Shown here: positions 1-7,044 of the stretch, in pieces | Position numbering within the stretch: position 1 is the first letter of the stretch | Layout: the number at the start of each line of letters is the position of its first letter | Made by a program: the position numbers and the translations under genes | Assembly (NCBI GenBank): GCA_905198125.1 | Contig: CAJKBH010000032.1 | Coordinates: 1 to 38,008 of the forward strand | Direction of reading: 5' to 3' | Length of the DNA stretch: 38,008 nucleotides | From: an uncultured Porphyromonadaceae bacterium | GTDB taxonomy: Bacteria; Bacteroidota; Bacteroidia; Bacteroidales; Muribaculaceae | Notes under the pieces: generated by a model | What the model saw: only the letters and a program-made list of their open reading frames with translations | What the model was told of the DNA's origin: nothing | Databases searched by the model: none

Positions 1-236
1 GCGCAGGAGCAGGAACATACACAGAATACTTCTGTGAAAATTCCCGTTGCCGTCATTGACGGCTCTGTGCCACGGCCGAGTCAGCAATTAGTGACGAGTG
101 ATAAGTGATGAGTGATAAACTTTGTCACTTGTCACTAAGACTTATGACCTAATTTAAAGTTCTGTGCCGTTCTGTCAGTTCCGTGCGGATGCGCAGCATC
201 GAATAGTTCTGTGAGTCTGATTTCTTTTAATTCCAT
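1..236. repeat. Partial copy of a dispersed palindromic repeat element
   Basis: This stretch matches the reverse complement of 27885-28085. Shared words include AGAATACTTCTGTGA, TTGCCGTCATTGACGGCTCT and the distal arm at about 160-236 (GCGGATGC..GCATC.AATAGTTCTGTG, ending in AATTCCATCAT). The other arm would lie before the start of the window. Compared with the complete copy, this one carries an extra block of about 60 bp at 86-160. The element ends roughly 70 bp before the DUF6377 gene. No coding content is supported; short open frames here come from the repeat sequence. Confidence 0.8.
86..144. repeat. Small imperfect palindrome inside the repeat
   Basis: The left side, ATTAGTGACGAGTGATAAG, is answered by CTTTGTCACTTGTCACTAAG on the right, giving an imperfect inverted repeat of about 18 bp. 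GTGATAAGTGATGAGTGATAA forms short direct repeats in between. The block is absent from the complete element copy at 27885-28200, so it looks like an insertion into, or local expansion within, this copy. Confidence 0.55.
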
Positions 237-244
237 CATGAGAA

Positions 245-276
245 CTTGTGAAACTTGAATTTTTTATATACTTTTG
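245..276 (+). promoter_or_regulatory. Bacteroidetes-type promoter for the DUF6377 gene
   Basis: A -7 box TACTTTTG (269-276, consensus TAnnTTTG) is preceded at a 20 bp spacing by CTTG (245-248, close to TTTG). Transcription would begin near 280-283. That rules out the GTG at 248 as start codon and supports the ATG at 305. Confidence 0.6.
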
Positions 277-304
277 CCATAAGCTCCAAAGCCACCCTGC
301 GAAA

Positions 305-2017
305 ATGAGAAATCTCGTATATGTAATACTTGTCGGCATTATGATATGTGCCGGTGTCGTATCATGCGAACACAAGGCGTCAGAATCCGAATCATATCTG
401 CTGCGTCTCGATTCCATACTTGACAACGCGCATGAGTATGAAATTCAGAAAAAACGGAACATGTCGGATCTGACTCATAAGTTCATGCGTGCCACCGACC
501 CGATGGACAAATACTTTTACGCATCCCAGCTCAGCGACGAATATATGGTATTTTCGACAGATTCGGCCACGAAATACATAGACGTCAGTATGCGGCTTGG
601 TATGGAAGCCGATAACAGGCAGTGGAAGACCGCCGCCATGATAAGGAAAGCGGATTTGCTGACGAGGGCGGGATTATTGCAGGAGGCGGAGGAGGTCATG
701 GGGTCCATCGATACCGCCGGGCTGTCGCGTGACGAGCGGATACGATATTTCGGCATGAAGATATTCCTGTACAGTCATCTCGGCGCCTATCAGGGAGGCG
801 AGCCGAATATCTACAATACGATGGAGCGAGCCTACAAGGATTCAATGATGAAGACCATACCGCACGACCATCCCGAGTATCTGTGGTACAGGGGGTGGGA
901 CGTGCTCGGAAGCTCCAGACGGGATTCCACGCTGATACCGTCCCTGGTGGCCAAGTTGGAGAAGTCTGGCCGCAATTGCCGCCAGGATGCCAAGGAGGCA
1001 TATATGCTGGCAAAACTGTACGAAGAAAGTGGAGACTCGCTGTCGGCCCTGAAATACATGGTGCTTGCGGGCACGATCGACATTCAGATATACAACGCGG
1101 AAATAGCCTCGATGGAGGAACTGGCCAAAATGCTGTTCAGACGCGGAGACATAGACAGGGCCTACCGTTACATAAACTACAGCATCAACAAATCGATCAG
1201 TTATCCCACTCGCGTGCGTGCGTTGAGCGAGATGCGGGTGCTGGACACAATCAGCCAGGCGTATCAGGATCAGATACATTATCAGAAACGTCAGATGGAG
1301 CTTAGGCTGGAAGTGGTGTGCCTGCTGGTGTTCGTGCTGCTGGTTTCCGCCGTGTGGATCGTGTTGCAGAACCGCCGCCTGCGTAACCGTAACGCCCATC
1401 TGGCCAGTGTCAGCGCGGATCTGGCAAAGTACAACACCGAACTATCGGAAGCCAAGAAGCACATCGAAGTGTCCAACAACGAACTGAACCGCCTGAACAA
1501 AGACCTGAAGCGAAAGAACGAACAGCTCAACGAGGCCAACTATGTGAAGGAGGAGTATATCGGATCGGTATTCACCATCTGTTCCAACTATATAAAGAGA
1601 ATGGAGGAGTTCAGGAGTGCCGTATACGCCAAGGCCAAGAACCGGCAGTATGCCGATATAGTCCGCCTGACGGAAGGTAACGACAACACCCGGCAGGAAC
1701 TGAAGAAACTGTTCAGGTCGTTCGACTCCGTATTCCTGCATATATATCCCGACTTCGTGGCTGACTTCAACAAGCTGCTGTCAGACGACCAGCATGTGGT
1801 GCCCAAGGACAGCGAACTGCTCAATACTGAGTTGCGGATCTATGCACTGATCCGGCTCGGAATATCCGACAGCGTGAAAATTGCGGAATTCCTGCACTGC
1901 TCGCCGCAGACGGTATATAATTACAGATACACCATGCGCAACCGCGCCAAGGGGGACAAGAAGGATTTCGCCGAACGGGTGCACACATTGGGACAATTCG
2001 TGCGTGAAGACGCCTGA
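305..2017 (+). CDS. DUF6377-type membrane-anchored TPR/helix-turn-helix regulator
   Basis: A 570-residue envelope protein of the Bacteroidetes DUF6377 type. It begins with a lipoprotein-like signal (lipobox VVSC, Cys21), followed by a helical region of TPR-like character. A transmembrane segment lies at about residues 335-356, then a coiled coil rich in N, L and K to about 417. The conserved C-terminal domain (418-560) contains YIGSVFTICSNYIKRMEEF, FDSVFLHIYPDFVADFNKLL and a LuxR-like helix-turn-helix around ELLNTELRIYALIRLGISD..KIAEFLHCSPQTVYNYR. Such proteins are usually found beside carbohydrate-use genes, and the next gene is a GH3 enzyme. I infer that it senses an envelope signal and regulates nearby genes. 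The ATG at 305 was chosen because the promoter ends at 276 and the signal peptide begins there. Having a lipobox as well as a second membrane segment is unusual, so the first segment may simply be a signal or anchor. Confidence 0.85.
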   Translation: MRNLVYVILVGIMICAGVVSCEHKASESESYLLRLDSILDNAHEYEIQKKRNMSDLTHKFMRATDPMDKYFYASQLSDEYMVFSTDSATKYIDVSMRLGMEADNRQWKTAAMIRKADLLTRAGLLQEAEEVMGSIDTAGLSRDERIRYFGMKIFLYSHLGAYQGGEPNIYNTMERAYKDSMMKTIPHDHPEYLWYRGWDVLGSSRRDSTLIPSLVAKLEKSGRNCRQDAKEAYMLAKLYEESGDSLSALKYMVLAGTIDIQIYNAEIASMEELAKMLFRRGDIDRAYRYINYSINKSISYPTRVRALSEMRVLDTISQAYQDQIHYQKRQMELRLEVVCLLVFVLLVSAVWIVLQNRRLRNRNAHLASVSADLAKYNTELSEAKKHIEVSNNELNRLNKDLKRKNEQLNEANYVKEEYIGSVFTICSNYIKRMEEFRSAVYAKAKNRQYADIVRLTEGNDNTRQELKKLFRSFDSVFLHIYPDFVADFNKLLSDDQHVVPKDSELLNTELRIYALIRLGISDSVKIAEFLHCSPQTVYNYRYTMRNRAKGDKKDFAERVHTLGQFVREDA

Positions 2018-2157
2018 CTATACTACTAAGATAAACAAAATTTCTTACTAATTTCACTAACGGTGCAATCATTATTGGTTTGTGATTCAGTGAAATAATG
2101 GCGCACACGTCTTACTATTCGGTCTTAACCGCAATTTTTTGCTGTGTTAAAAAATAG

Positions 2158-2165
2158 TAACTTTG
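2158..2165 (+). promoter_or_regulatory. Candidate -7 box for the GH3 gene
   Basis: TAACTTTG matches TAnnTTTG exactly, 90 bp before the ATG at 2256. The nearest TTTG (2138-2141) is only 16 bp upstream, so the -33 element is not convincing. Confidence 0.45.
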
Positions 2166-2255
2166 CAATGCCATGATATTCTTGACGACACCCTTTAGGG
2201 TTTGGGAAAATCTGTTGCAATTTCACTACTAACAATAATAAGACACAAAAATCTC

Positions 2256-4544
2256 ATGAAATCTAAATGGAAACTCCGACTGAACGCCGCATGGCTGGTT
2301 CCGGCGTTACTGTGCGGTAATCCGGCAATAGCGAGGGACATTACGGGGGAAGCGTCGTCCGTCGCGGCCGTACCTGTTTATCTGGATGACACGAAGCCAC
2401 TGGAGCAGCGTGTGGAGGATGCGTTGTCGCGGATGACGCTTCAGGAAAAAATCAGAATCATACACGCACAGTCCAAGTTCAGTTCACCGGGAGTGCCCCG
2501 GTTGGGCATACCCGAGATATGGTGCACCGATGGCCCCCACGGCGTCCGCCCCGAAGTGCTGTGGGACGAATGGAATCAGGCCGGATGGACCAACGATTCC
2601 TGTACTGCCTTTCCGTCGCTGACCGCATTGGCCGCCACATGGAATCCCGACATGGCGCTGCTCTATGGCAAATCCATAGGCGAGGAGGCCCGCTTCCGCA
2701 ACAAAAGCGTGCTGTTGGGTCCCGGAGTCAACATTTACCGCACGCCGTTGTGCGGCAGGAATTTTGAATATATGGGCGAGGATCCCTATCTGGCGTCCAG
2801 GATGGTGGTGCCATACGTCAAGGGCGTGCAGAGCAATGGCGTGGCCACATGCGTGAAGCATTTCGCGTTGAACAACAACGATATAAACCGTCACACATCG
2901 AATCCGATAGTAGATGACCGTACATTGTACGAAATCTATCTGCCGGCATTCAAGGCAGCCGCAACCGAGGGAAATTCCTGGTCGTTCATGGGTGGCTACA
3001 ACCTGTTCCGCGGAGAACATGCCAGCTACAACCCCATATTGATGAACCAGATCCTGAAAGGGGAATGGAATTATGACGGCGTGGTAATATCCGACTGGGG
3101 TGCGGTGCACGACACGAAGACGGCTGTGACCGGCGGCCTCGATATGGAGTTCGGTTCCTGGACCGACGGCCTTGCCGACGGCGTGTCGAATGCGTACGAC
3201 AATTATTATTTCGCAAATCCTTATCTGAATGGAATCCGGAACGGAACATATTCCGAGCGTGAACTCGACGACAAGGTGCGTCGCGTGCTGCGACTCACGT
3301 TCCGCACGTCGATGAACCGTAACCGTCCATACGGCTCGATGGGTTCGGACGAGCATATCGCAGCGTGCCGCAGGATTGGCCAGGAAGGCGTGGTGCTTCT
3401 GCAGAACAAAGACAACATCCTGCCGGTGGATCCGAGCAGGACACGCCGGATAGCGGTGATAGGAGAAAACGCCATAAAGATGATGACTGTGGGAGGAGGA
3501 TCCTCGTCGCTCAAGGCCCGCTATGAGATCACTCCGCTGGAGGGTCTGCGCAAGCGCGTGGGTGACGCCGCCGGCATAGTGTACGCAAGGGGATACGTAG
3601 GCGACACCACCACATCGTACAACGGCGTGGTGACCGGACAGAAACTCGCCGACTGGCGCAGCGCGCAGGAACTCAGGGACGAGGCGCTTGAAGCAGCCCG
3701 GAATGCAGACGTAGTCCTGTTTTTCGGAGGCCTGAACAAGAGCGACCATCAGGACGCCGAGGGCACGGACCGTAAATCGATGGATCTGCCGTACGGGCAG
3801 AATGAGCTGATCTCGGCCCTGGCCAAGGTCAATCCCAATATTGTGGTGATCAATATCAGCGGTACCGGCGTGACGATGCCGTGGCTGGGCGAAGTGAAAG
3901 GCGTGCTCCAGGCATGGTATCTCGGTACAGAGACCGGCCGCGCTTTGGCCGATGTGCTGACGGGCGACGTCAATCCCAGCGGAAAACTACCCTATACATA
4001 CTATGCTTCGCTCGACCAGTGCGGAGCGCACAAAATGGGTGAGTATCCCGGCCATCCCGGAATTGACGCACTCGGCAACAAGGTTATGGACATACCTTAC
4101 AACGAGGGCATATTCGTGGGCTACCGGTTTACCGACAAGAACCGTCTTAAACCGAATTTCCCGTTCGGCCACGGATTGAGCTATACCACCTTCAAATATG
4201 GCAAAGCGTCGGCCGACAAGACTACAGCTTCGGCCGATGACACAATAACCATCACGATTCCGGTGACCAACACCGGCGCGCGCGAGGGCAAGGAAGTGGT
4301 GCAGCTGTATGTGTCCGATCCGAAGTCGAGTGTGCCACGCCCCGTGAAGGAACTGAAAGGATTTAAGAAAATATCGCTGAAGCCTGGTGAAACCAAGACA
4401 GTGGCATTCGAACTGACGGCCGACGAGCTGAAATATTTCGACGCGGACAAACACGACTGGATACTTGAGCCGGGAGCGTTCGAGGCTCTGGTAGGAGCCT
4501 CGGCCGGCGACATACGGTCAAAAGTGCGTTTCACTGTCAAATGA
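2256..4544 (+). CDS. Glycoside hydrolase family 3 (beta-glucosidase-like), exported
   Basis: A 762-residue enzyme with a signal peptide (cleavage likely after CGNPAIA, near residue 25). The N-terminal GH3 barrel shows the family landmarks: a substrate-binding KHFALNNN stretch, NLFRGEHAS and the nucleophile motif VVISDWGA, with Asp280 as likely nucleophile. The GH3 C-terminal domain follows (GVVLLQN, then EGTDRKSMDLPYGQNELI, where the acid/base residue normally lies), and a fibronectin type III-like domain closes the protein (VTNTGAREGKEVVQLYVSD, P.KELKGFKK). This three-domain order is that of beta-glucosidases and beta-xylosidases that release terminal sugars from oligosaccharides, here probably in the periplasm. 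The exact substrate cannot be read from the sequence. The start at 2256 directly precedes the signal peptide; an in-frame ATG at 2202 would add 18 residues before it. The regulator upstream may control this gene. Confidence 0.93.
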   Translation: MKSKWKLRLNAAWLVPALLCGNPAIARDITGEASSVAAVPVYLDDTKPLEQRVEDALSRMTLQEKIRIIHAQSKFSSPGVPRLGIPEIWCTDGPHGVRPEVLWDEWNQAGWTNDSCTAFPSLTALAATWNPDMALLYGKSIGEEARFRNKSVLLGPGVNIYRTPLCGRNFEYMGEDPYLASRMVVPYVKGVQSNGVATCVKHFALNNNDINRHTSNPIVDDRTLYEIYLPAFKAAATEGNSWSFMGGYNLFRGEHASYNPILMNQILKGEWNYDGVVISDWGAVHDTKTAVTGGLDMEFGSWTDGLADGVSNAYDNYYFANPYLNGIRNGTYSERELDDKVRRVLRLTFRTSMNRNRPYGSMGSDEHIAACRRIGQEGVVLLQNKDNILPVDPSRTRRIAVIGENAIKMMTVGGGSSSLKARYEITPLEGLRKRVGDAAGIVYARGYVGDTTTSYNGVVTGQKLADWRSAQELRDEALEAARNADVVLFFGGLNKSDHQDAEGTDRKSMDLPYGQNELISALAKVNPNIVVINISGTGVTMPWLGEVKGVLQAWYLGTETGRALADVLTGDVNPSGKLPYTYYASLDQCGAHKMGEYPGHPGIDALGNKVMDIPYNEGIFVGYRFTDKNRLKPNFPFGHGLSYTTFKYGKASADKTTASADDTITITIPVTNTGAREGKEVVQLYVSDPKSSVPRPVKELKGFKKISLKPGETKTVAFELTADELKYFDADKHDWILEPGAFEALVGASAGDIRSKVRFTVK

Positions 4545-4640
4545 TGATCCCTTTAGTAACGAAGCCTTGAATGACGATGCCTGAGTCCGGCCTGCAGTAA
4601 TGGACCGGATGGCGGTAAGCTCAGGAACATATACACAATA

Positions 4641-4670
4641 AAAGAGCCCGGAAGAAAATCCGGGCTCTTT
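4641..4670. terminator. Bidirectional terminator hairpin between convergent genes
   Basis: A 12 bp perfect stem, AAAGAGCCCGGA / TCCGGGCTCTTT, with a 6-base loop. It has A-rich sequence on one side and T-rich on the other, so it can serve both the GH3 gene and the convergent leucine-rich-repeat gene. Confidence 0.85.
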
Positions 4671-4690
4671 CAATATATGAGGGTTGAAGG

Positions 4691-5761
4691 TTACTCCCAG
4701 TAAGGATCCCATTCGTTGTAACCTATCACGTGGGCCAACATCGGGCAGCTCTGTGCACGGAAGTCGGTGAGCATGTCGTTGTAGGTGACATTGACGGTTG
4801 TCAGCATCGGGTCGAAGCTTACGTCCAGTGTGATGAGCTGGTTGTTGGAGGCATTGACGCGCTGCAGGAAGTTCTGGTTGTTGAGGAACAGCTGCGTGAG
4901 GTCGTTCCATTCAACATTTACGAAAGCCAGAGTCGGAACATTGTCGACCGAGAATTCGGTAAGGTCGTTGTAGGGAGCCCAGATTTCGTTTACGCTCTTG
5001 CAGTTGGTCACGGCCAGCTGGGTCATGTGGTTGTCGGAGCAAAGCAGGGTGCTCAGAGCGGGCAGATCCTGAATATACAGCTTCTTGATCTTGTTGTTGT
5101 TGATATTCAGGTTGGCCAGGTTGACCAGGCCCTGAAGCGTGATGCTGGTGAGCTTGTTGAAGCCTGCGTAGAGGTTCTTGAGGTTCTGGCAACCGCTCAC
5201 TTCAAGTGTCTCCAGCTTGTTGCCGATTACGTTCAGCGTCTTGAGGTTAATGGCGTTCGAGACGTCGAGGGCCTCGAATGCGTTGCTCGAGAGGTTCAGC
5301 GTCGTAAGCAGGGGCACTGAGGTGAGGTTCACCTCGGCCAGACGGTTGCTGTTCAGCTTCAGGTTCATTACCTGCGGGCATCCTGTTACGGTAAAGTCCG
5401 TAAGGCGGTTGTGGCTGGCGTTCACGGCGTAGAGTGCGGGGTTGTTGGCCAGTGTGAGCGTGTTCAGCTTGTTGTCCGACACGTTCACTTTCTTCAGGTA
5501 TGTGAAACCGGATAGGTTGAGGTCGCCGGCCAGTTTCTTGTGGCTCCAGTCGATCTCCACGATATGACCGTTCTCGACTTTCAGACCGGGAGCGGCCGCG
5601 ATATTCTTGACGCCTATGCCCAGGGCGGCGGCGTTGGTCTCACCGTTGGCTGCGGTCTGCGATAAGAAGGAAGTCAGATTCTTGACCTCGCTCTTGTTAA
5701 GCTGTGCCCATGACAGTGATACCGTCATCAATGCAGCGAGAAATAAAACTGTTCTTTTCAT
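4691..5761 (-). CDS. Secreted leucine-rich-repeat protein
   Basis: A 356-residue protein with a cleavable signal peptide (hydrophobic 4-17, cleavage near LSWAQ). After a short N-terminal region it consists of about eleven tandem leucine-rich repeats of roughly 20-22 residues, with the pattern L..LN.S.N.L..L.V..C..L. Examples are LKKVNVSDNKLNTLTL, LTTLNLSSNAFEALDVS and LKTLNVIGNKLETLEVSGC. It ends shortly after the last repeat (YNEWDPYWE) without an obvious sorting or anchoring domain. Proteins of this kind in Bacteroidales (BspA-like) sit at the cell surface or are secreted and mediate binding, but no partner can be named here. It is transcribed toward the GH3 gene and shares the terminator with it. 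No clear promoter box was seen. Confidence 0.85.
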   Translation of the reverse strand: MKRTVLFLAALMTVSLSWAQLNKSEVKNLTSFLSQTAANGETNAAALGIGVKNIAAAPGLKVENGHIVEIDWSHKKLAGDLNLSGFTYLKKVNVSDNKLNTLTLANNPALYAVNASHNRLTDFTVTGCPQVMNLKLNSNRLAEVNLTSVPLLTTLNLSSNAFEALDVSNAINLKTLNVIGNKLETLEVSGCQNLKNLYAGFNKLTSITLQGLVNLANLNINNNKIKKLYIQDLPALSTLLCSDNHMTQLAVTNCKSVNEIWAPYNDLTEFSVDNVPTLAFVNVEWNDLTQLFLNNQNFLQRVNASNNQLITLDVSFDPMLTTVNVTYNDMLTDFRAQSCPMLAHVIGYNEWDPYWE

Positions 5762-6047
5762 AACTTATAATTTTGATGTTTAATGTTGATATACCTGTTC
5801 AAGTGGAATGCTTTGGGATTAATCATTCACTTTTACTACTATAACATTTCACCCCAAATATGGTTTGCTCCTGTTAAAAAAATATAGATTCCGGTCAGTC
5901 ATGTTAAATGATTGTAATTCCGGCACGTGCAATGGCTTGCACCAATGGCTGCGGCAGGCCTCATATATAAGATATAATATCCATATACCAGGAGTAATGA
6001 TATTACTACCGGCGAACCGGGAAGGGGCTGCGGGTGTTGAATTGTAT

Positions 6048-6287
6048 ATGATTGTGTTTATACAGGTAATACTCGTGATAGTGATCTTAGGCGCGATGGT
6101 GATGATATTGCTGGGCCTGGATCATCTTATTAACGGCGGATTCGACACTACCCCCGACGATACGAAGAAACTTCGCGACGAGGTCAATACCCGCCGCGAA
6201 GTGATAGGAAGCAAGAGTGTGTTCAACAGCCTGGTGTCGGAACATGACAGGGAAGCCGCTGAAGCGGCTTCGCTAAGACAAAAGTGA
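6048..6287 (+). CDS. Small single-span membrane protein of unknown function
   Basis: A 79-residue protein if started at 6048. A hydrophobic segment (residues 2-25, MIVFIQVILVIVILGAMVMI..) is followed by a charged cytoplasmic-type tail (DDTKKLRDEVNTRREVIG). An in-frame ATG at 5997 with GGAG eight bases before it would give 96 residues, and the frame stays open further upstream, so the start is uncertain. I do not recognise the family. The 3' end carries a perfect 9 bp hairpin (6252-6271). The gene is convergent with the ion channel gene. Confidence 0.5.
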   Translation: MIVFIQVILVIVILGAMVMILLGLDHLINGGFDTTPDDTKKLRDEVNTRREVIGSKSVFNSLVSEHDREAAEAASLRQK

Positions 6288-6297
6288 CGCTGACAAT

Positions 6298-6317
6298 GGC
6301 TAAGCTGCGGATTAGCC
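6298..6317. terminator. Weak hairpin between convergent genes
   Basis: GGCTAA and TTAGCC flank an 8-base loop exactly between the stop codons of the small membrane protein and the channel. There is no T-run, so it is only a candidate terminator. Confidence 0.35.
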
Positions 6318-6318
6318 G

Positions 6319-7029
6319 CTAAACCTGGGACTTACGGCGCTGGCGGTGAATCAGGTCGGTGACGTAAACGGTGAACACAGGGAACAGAATGATGCCCATC
6401 AGGGCCAGCAGCACCGACAGGGCGCGGCCCGTGCCTGTGACGGCGGAAATGTCGCAGCCCTCGGTGGTGACGGTCATGCAGGCCCACCATAACGAATCGG
6501 CATAATCCTGAACCATCGGATTGACCCTCAACTCGAACATATAGAATGTGAGCGAACAGAAATACACCGTGGACAGCACCGTGATGACGTATGCGAAGAA
6601 AAGTCCCGTGGCCTTGTTGCGTGTCAGCCACGACACCACGTATGCCATGGCGTATCCCCCGCGTATCAGGGGCATGTATCGGATCAGGTAGGACATCTGG
6701 TCGGGGATCTGTATGCCGAATCTGTCTATCAGGGCCTGATACGGGATGGACACTATCAGGAATATGCTCTGCGACCATAGATAACGCCATTTGTTGTGGG
6801 ACAGGGCGAAATCGATGAAATATATGGCCAGGAACACCATGCATATCCAGAACTGCCATTTCAGGAACCCGGGTTCCTGATAGAAATCGAGGTTGCGGAA
6901 CGAATCGACCGAAATCATGTATATCAGCGCGGCCGACAGGAGCAGCACGAGTATGTGCAGCCCCCATTGCAGCTTGCCTATGACGTCGGGGCGGACGATG
7001 ACAGATCTGGATGTGCCGGTGTCTTTCAT
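6319..7029 (-). CDS. Two-pore-helix ion channel (Ion_trans_2-like) with atypical filter
   Basis: A 236-residue inner-membrane protein with about six hydrophobic segments. The last part has the pore-domain arrangement: a membrane helix (FFAYVITVLSTVYFCSLTFYM), a pore helix with DSLWWACMTVTTEG, and a final helix (LSVLLALMGIILFPVFTVYVT). In potassium channels the filter reads T-V-G-Y-G-D; here the aligned residues are TVTTEGCDISAV, so the tandem GYG is missing and an acidic residue and a cysteine lie in or next to the filter. Ion selectivity therefore cannot be assumed to be K+. The ATG lies 15 bp after the stop of the upstream glycosidase gene on the same strand, suggesting co-transcription from the 9432-9463 promoter. 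Confidence 0.75.
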   Translation of the reverse strand: MKDTGTSRSVIVRPDVIGKLQWGLHILVLLLSAALIYMISVDSFRNLDFYQEPGFLKWQFWICMVFLAIYFIDFALSHNKWRYLWSQSIFLIVSIPYQALIDRFGIQIPDQMSYLIRYMPLIRGGYAMAYVVSWLTRNKATGLFFAYVITVLSTVYFCSLTFYMFELRVNPMVQDYADSLWWACMTVTTEGCDISAVTGTGRALSVLLALMGIILFPVFTVYVTDLIHRQRRKSQV

Positions 7030-7044
7030 ATATTGTCGTCAGGT

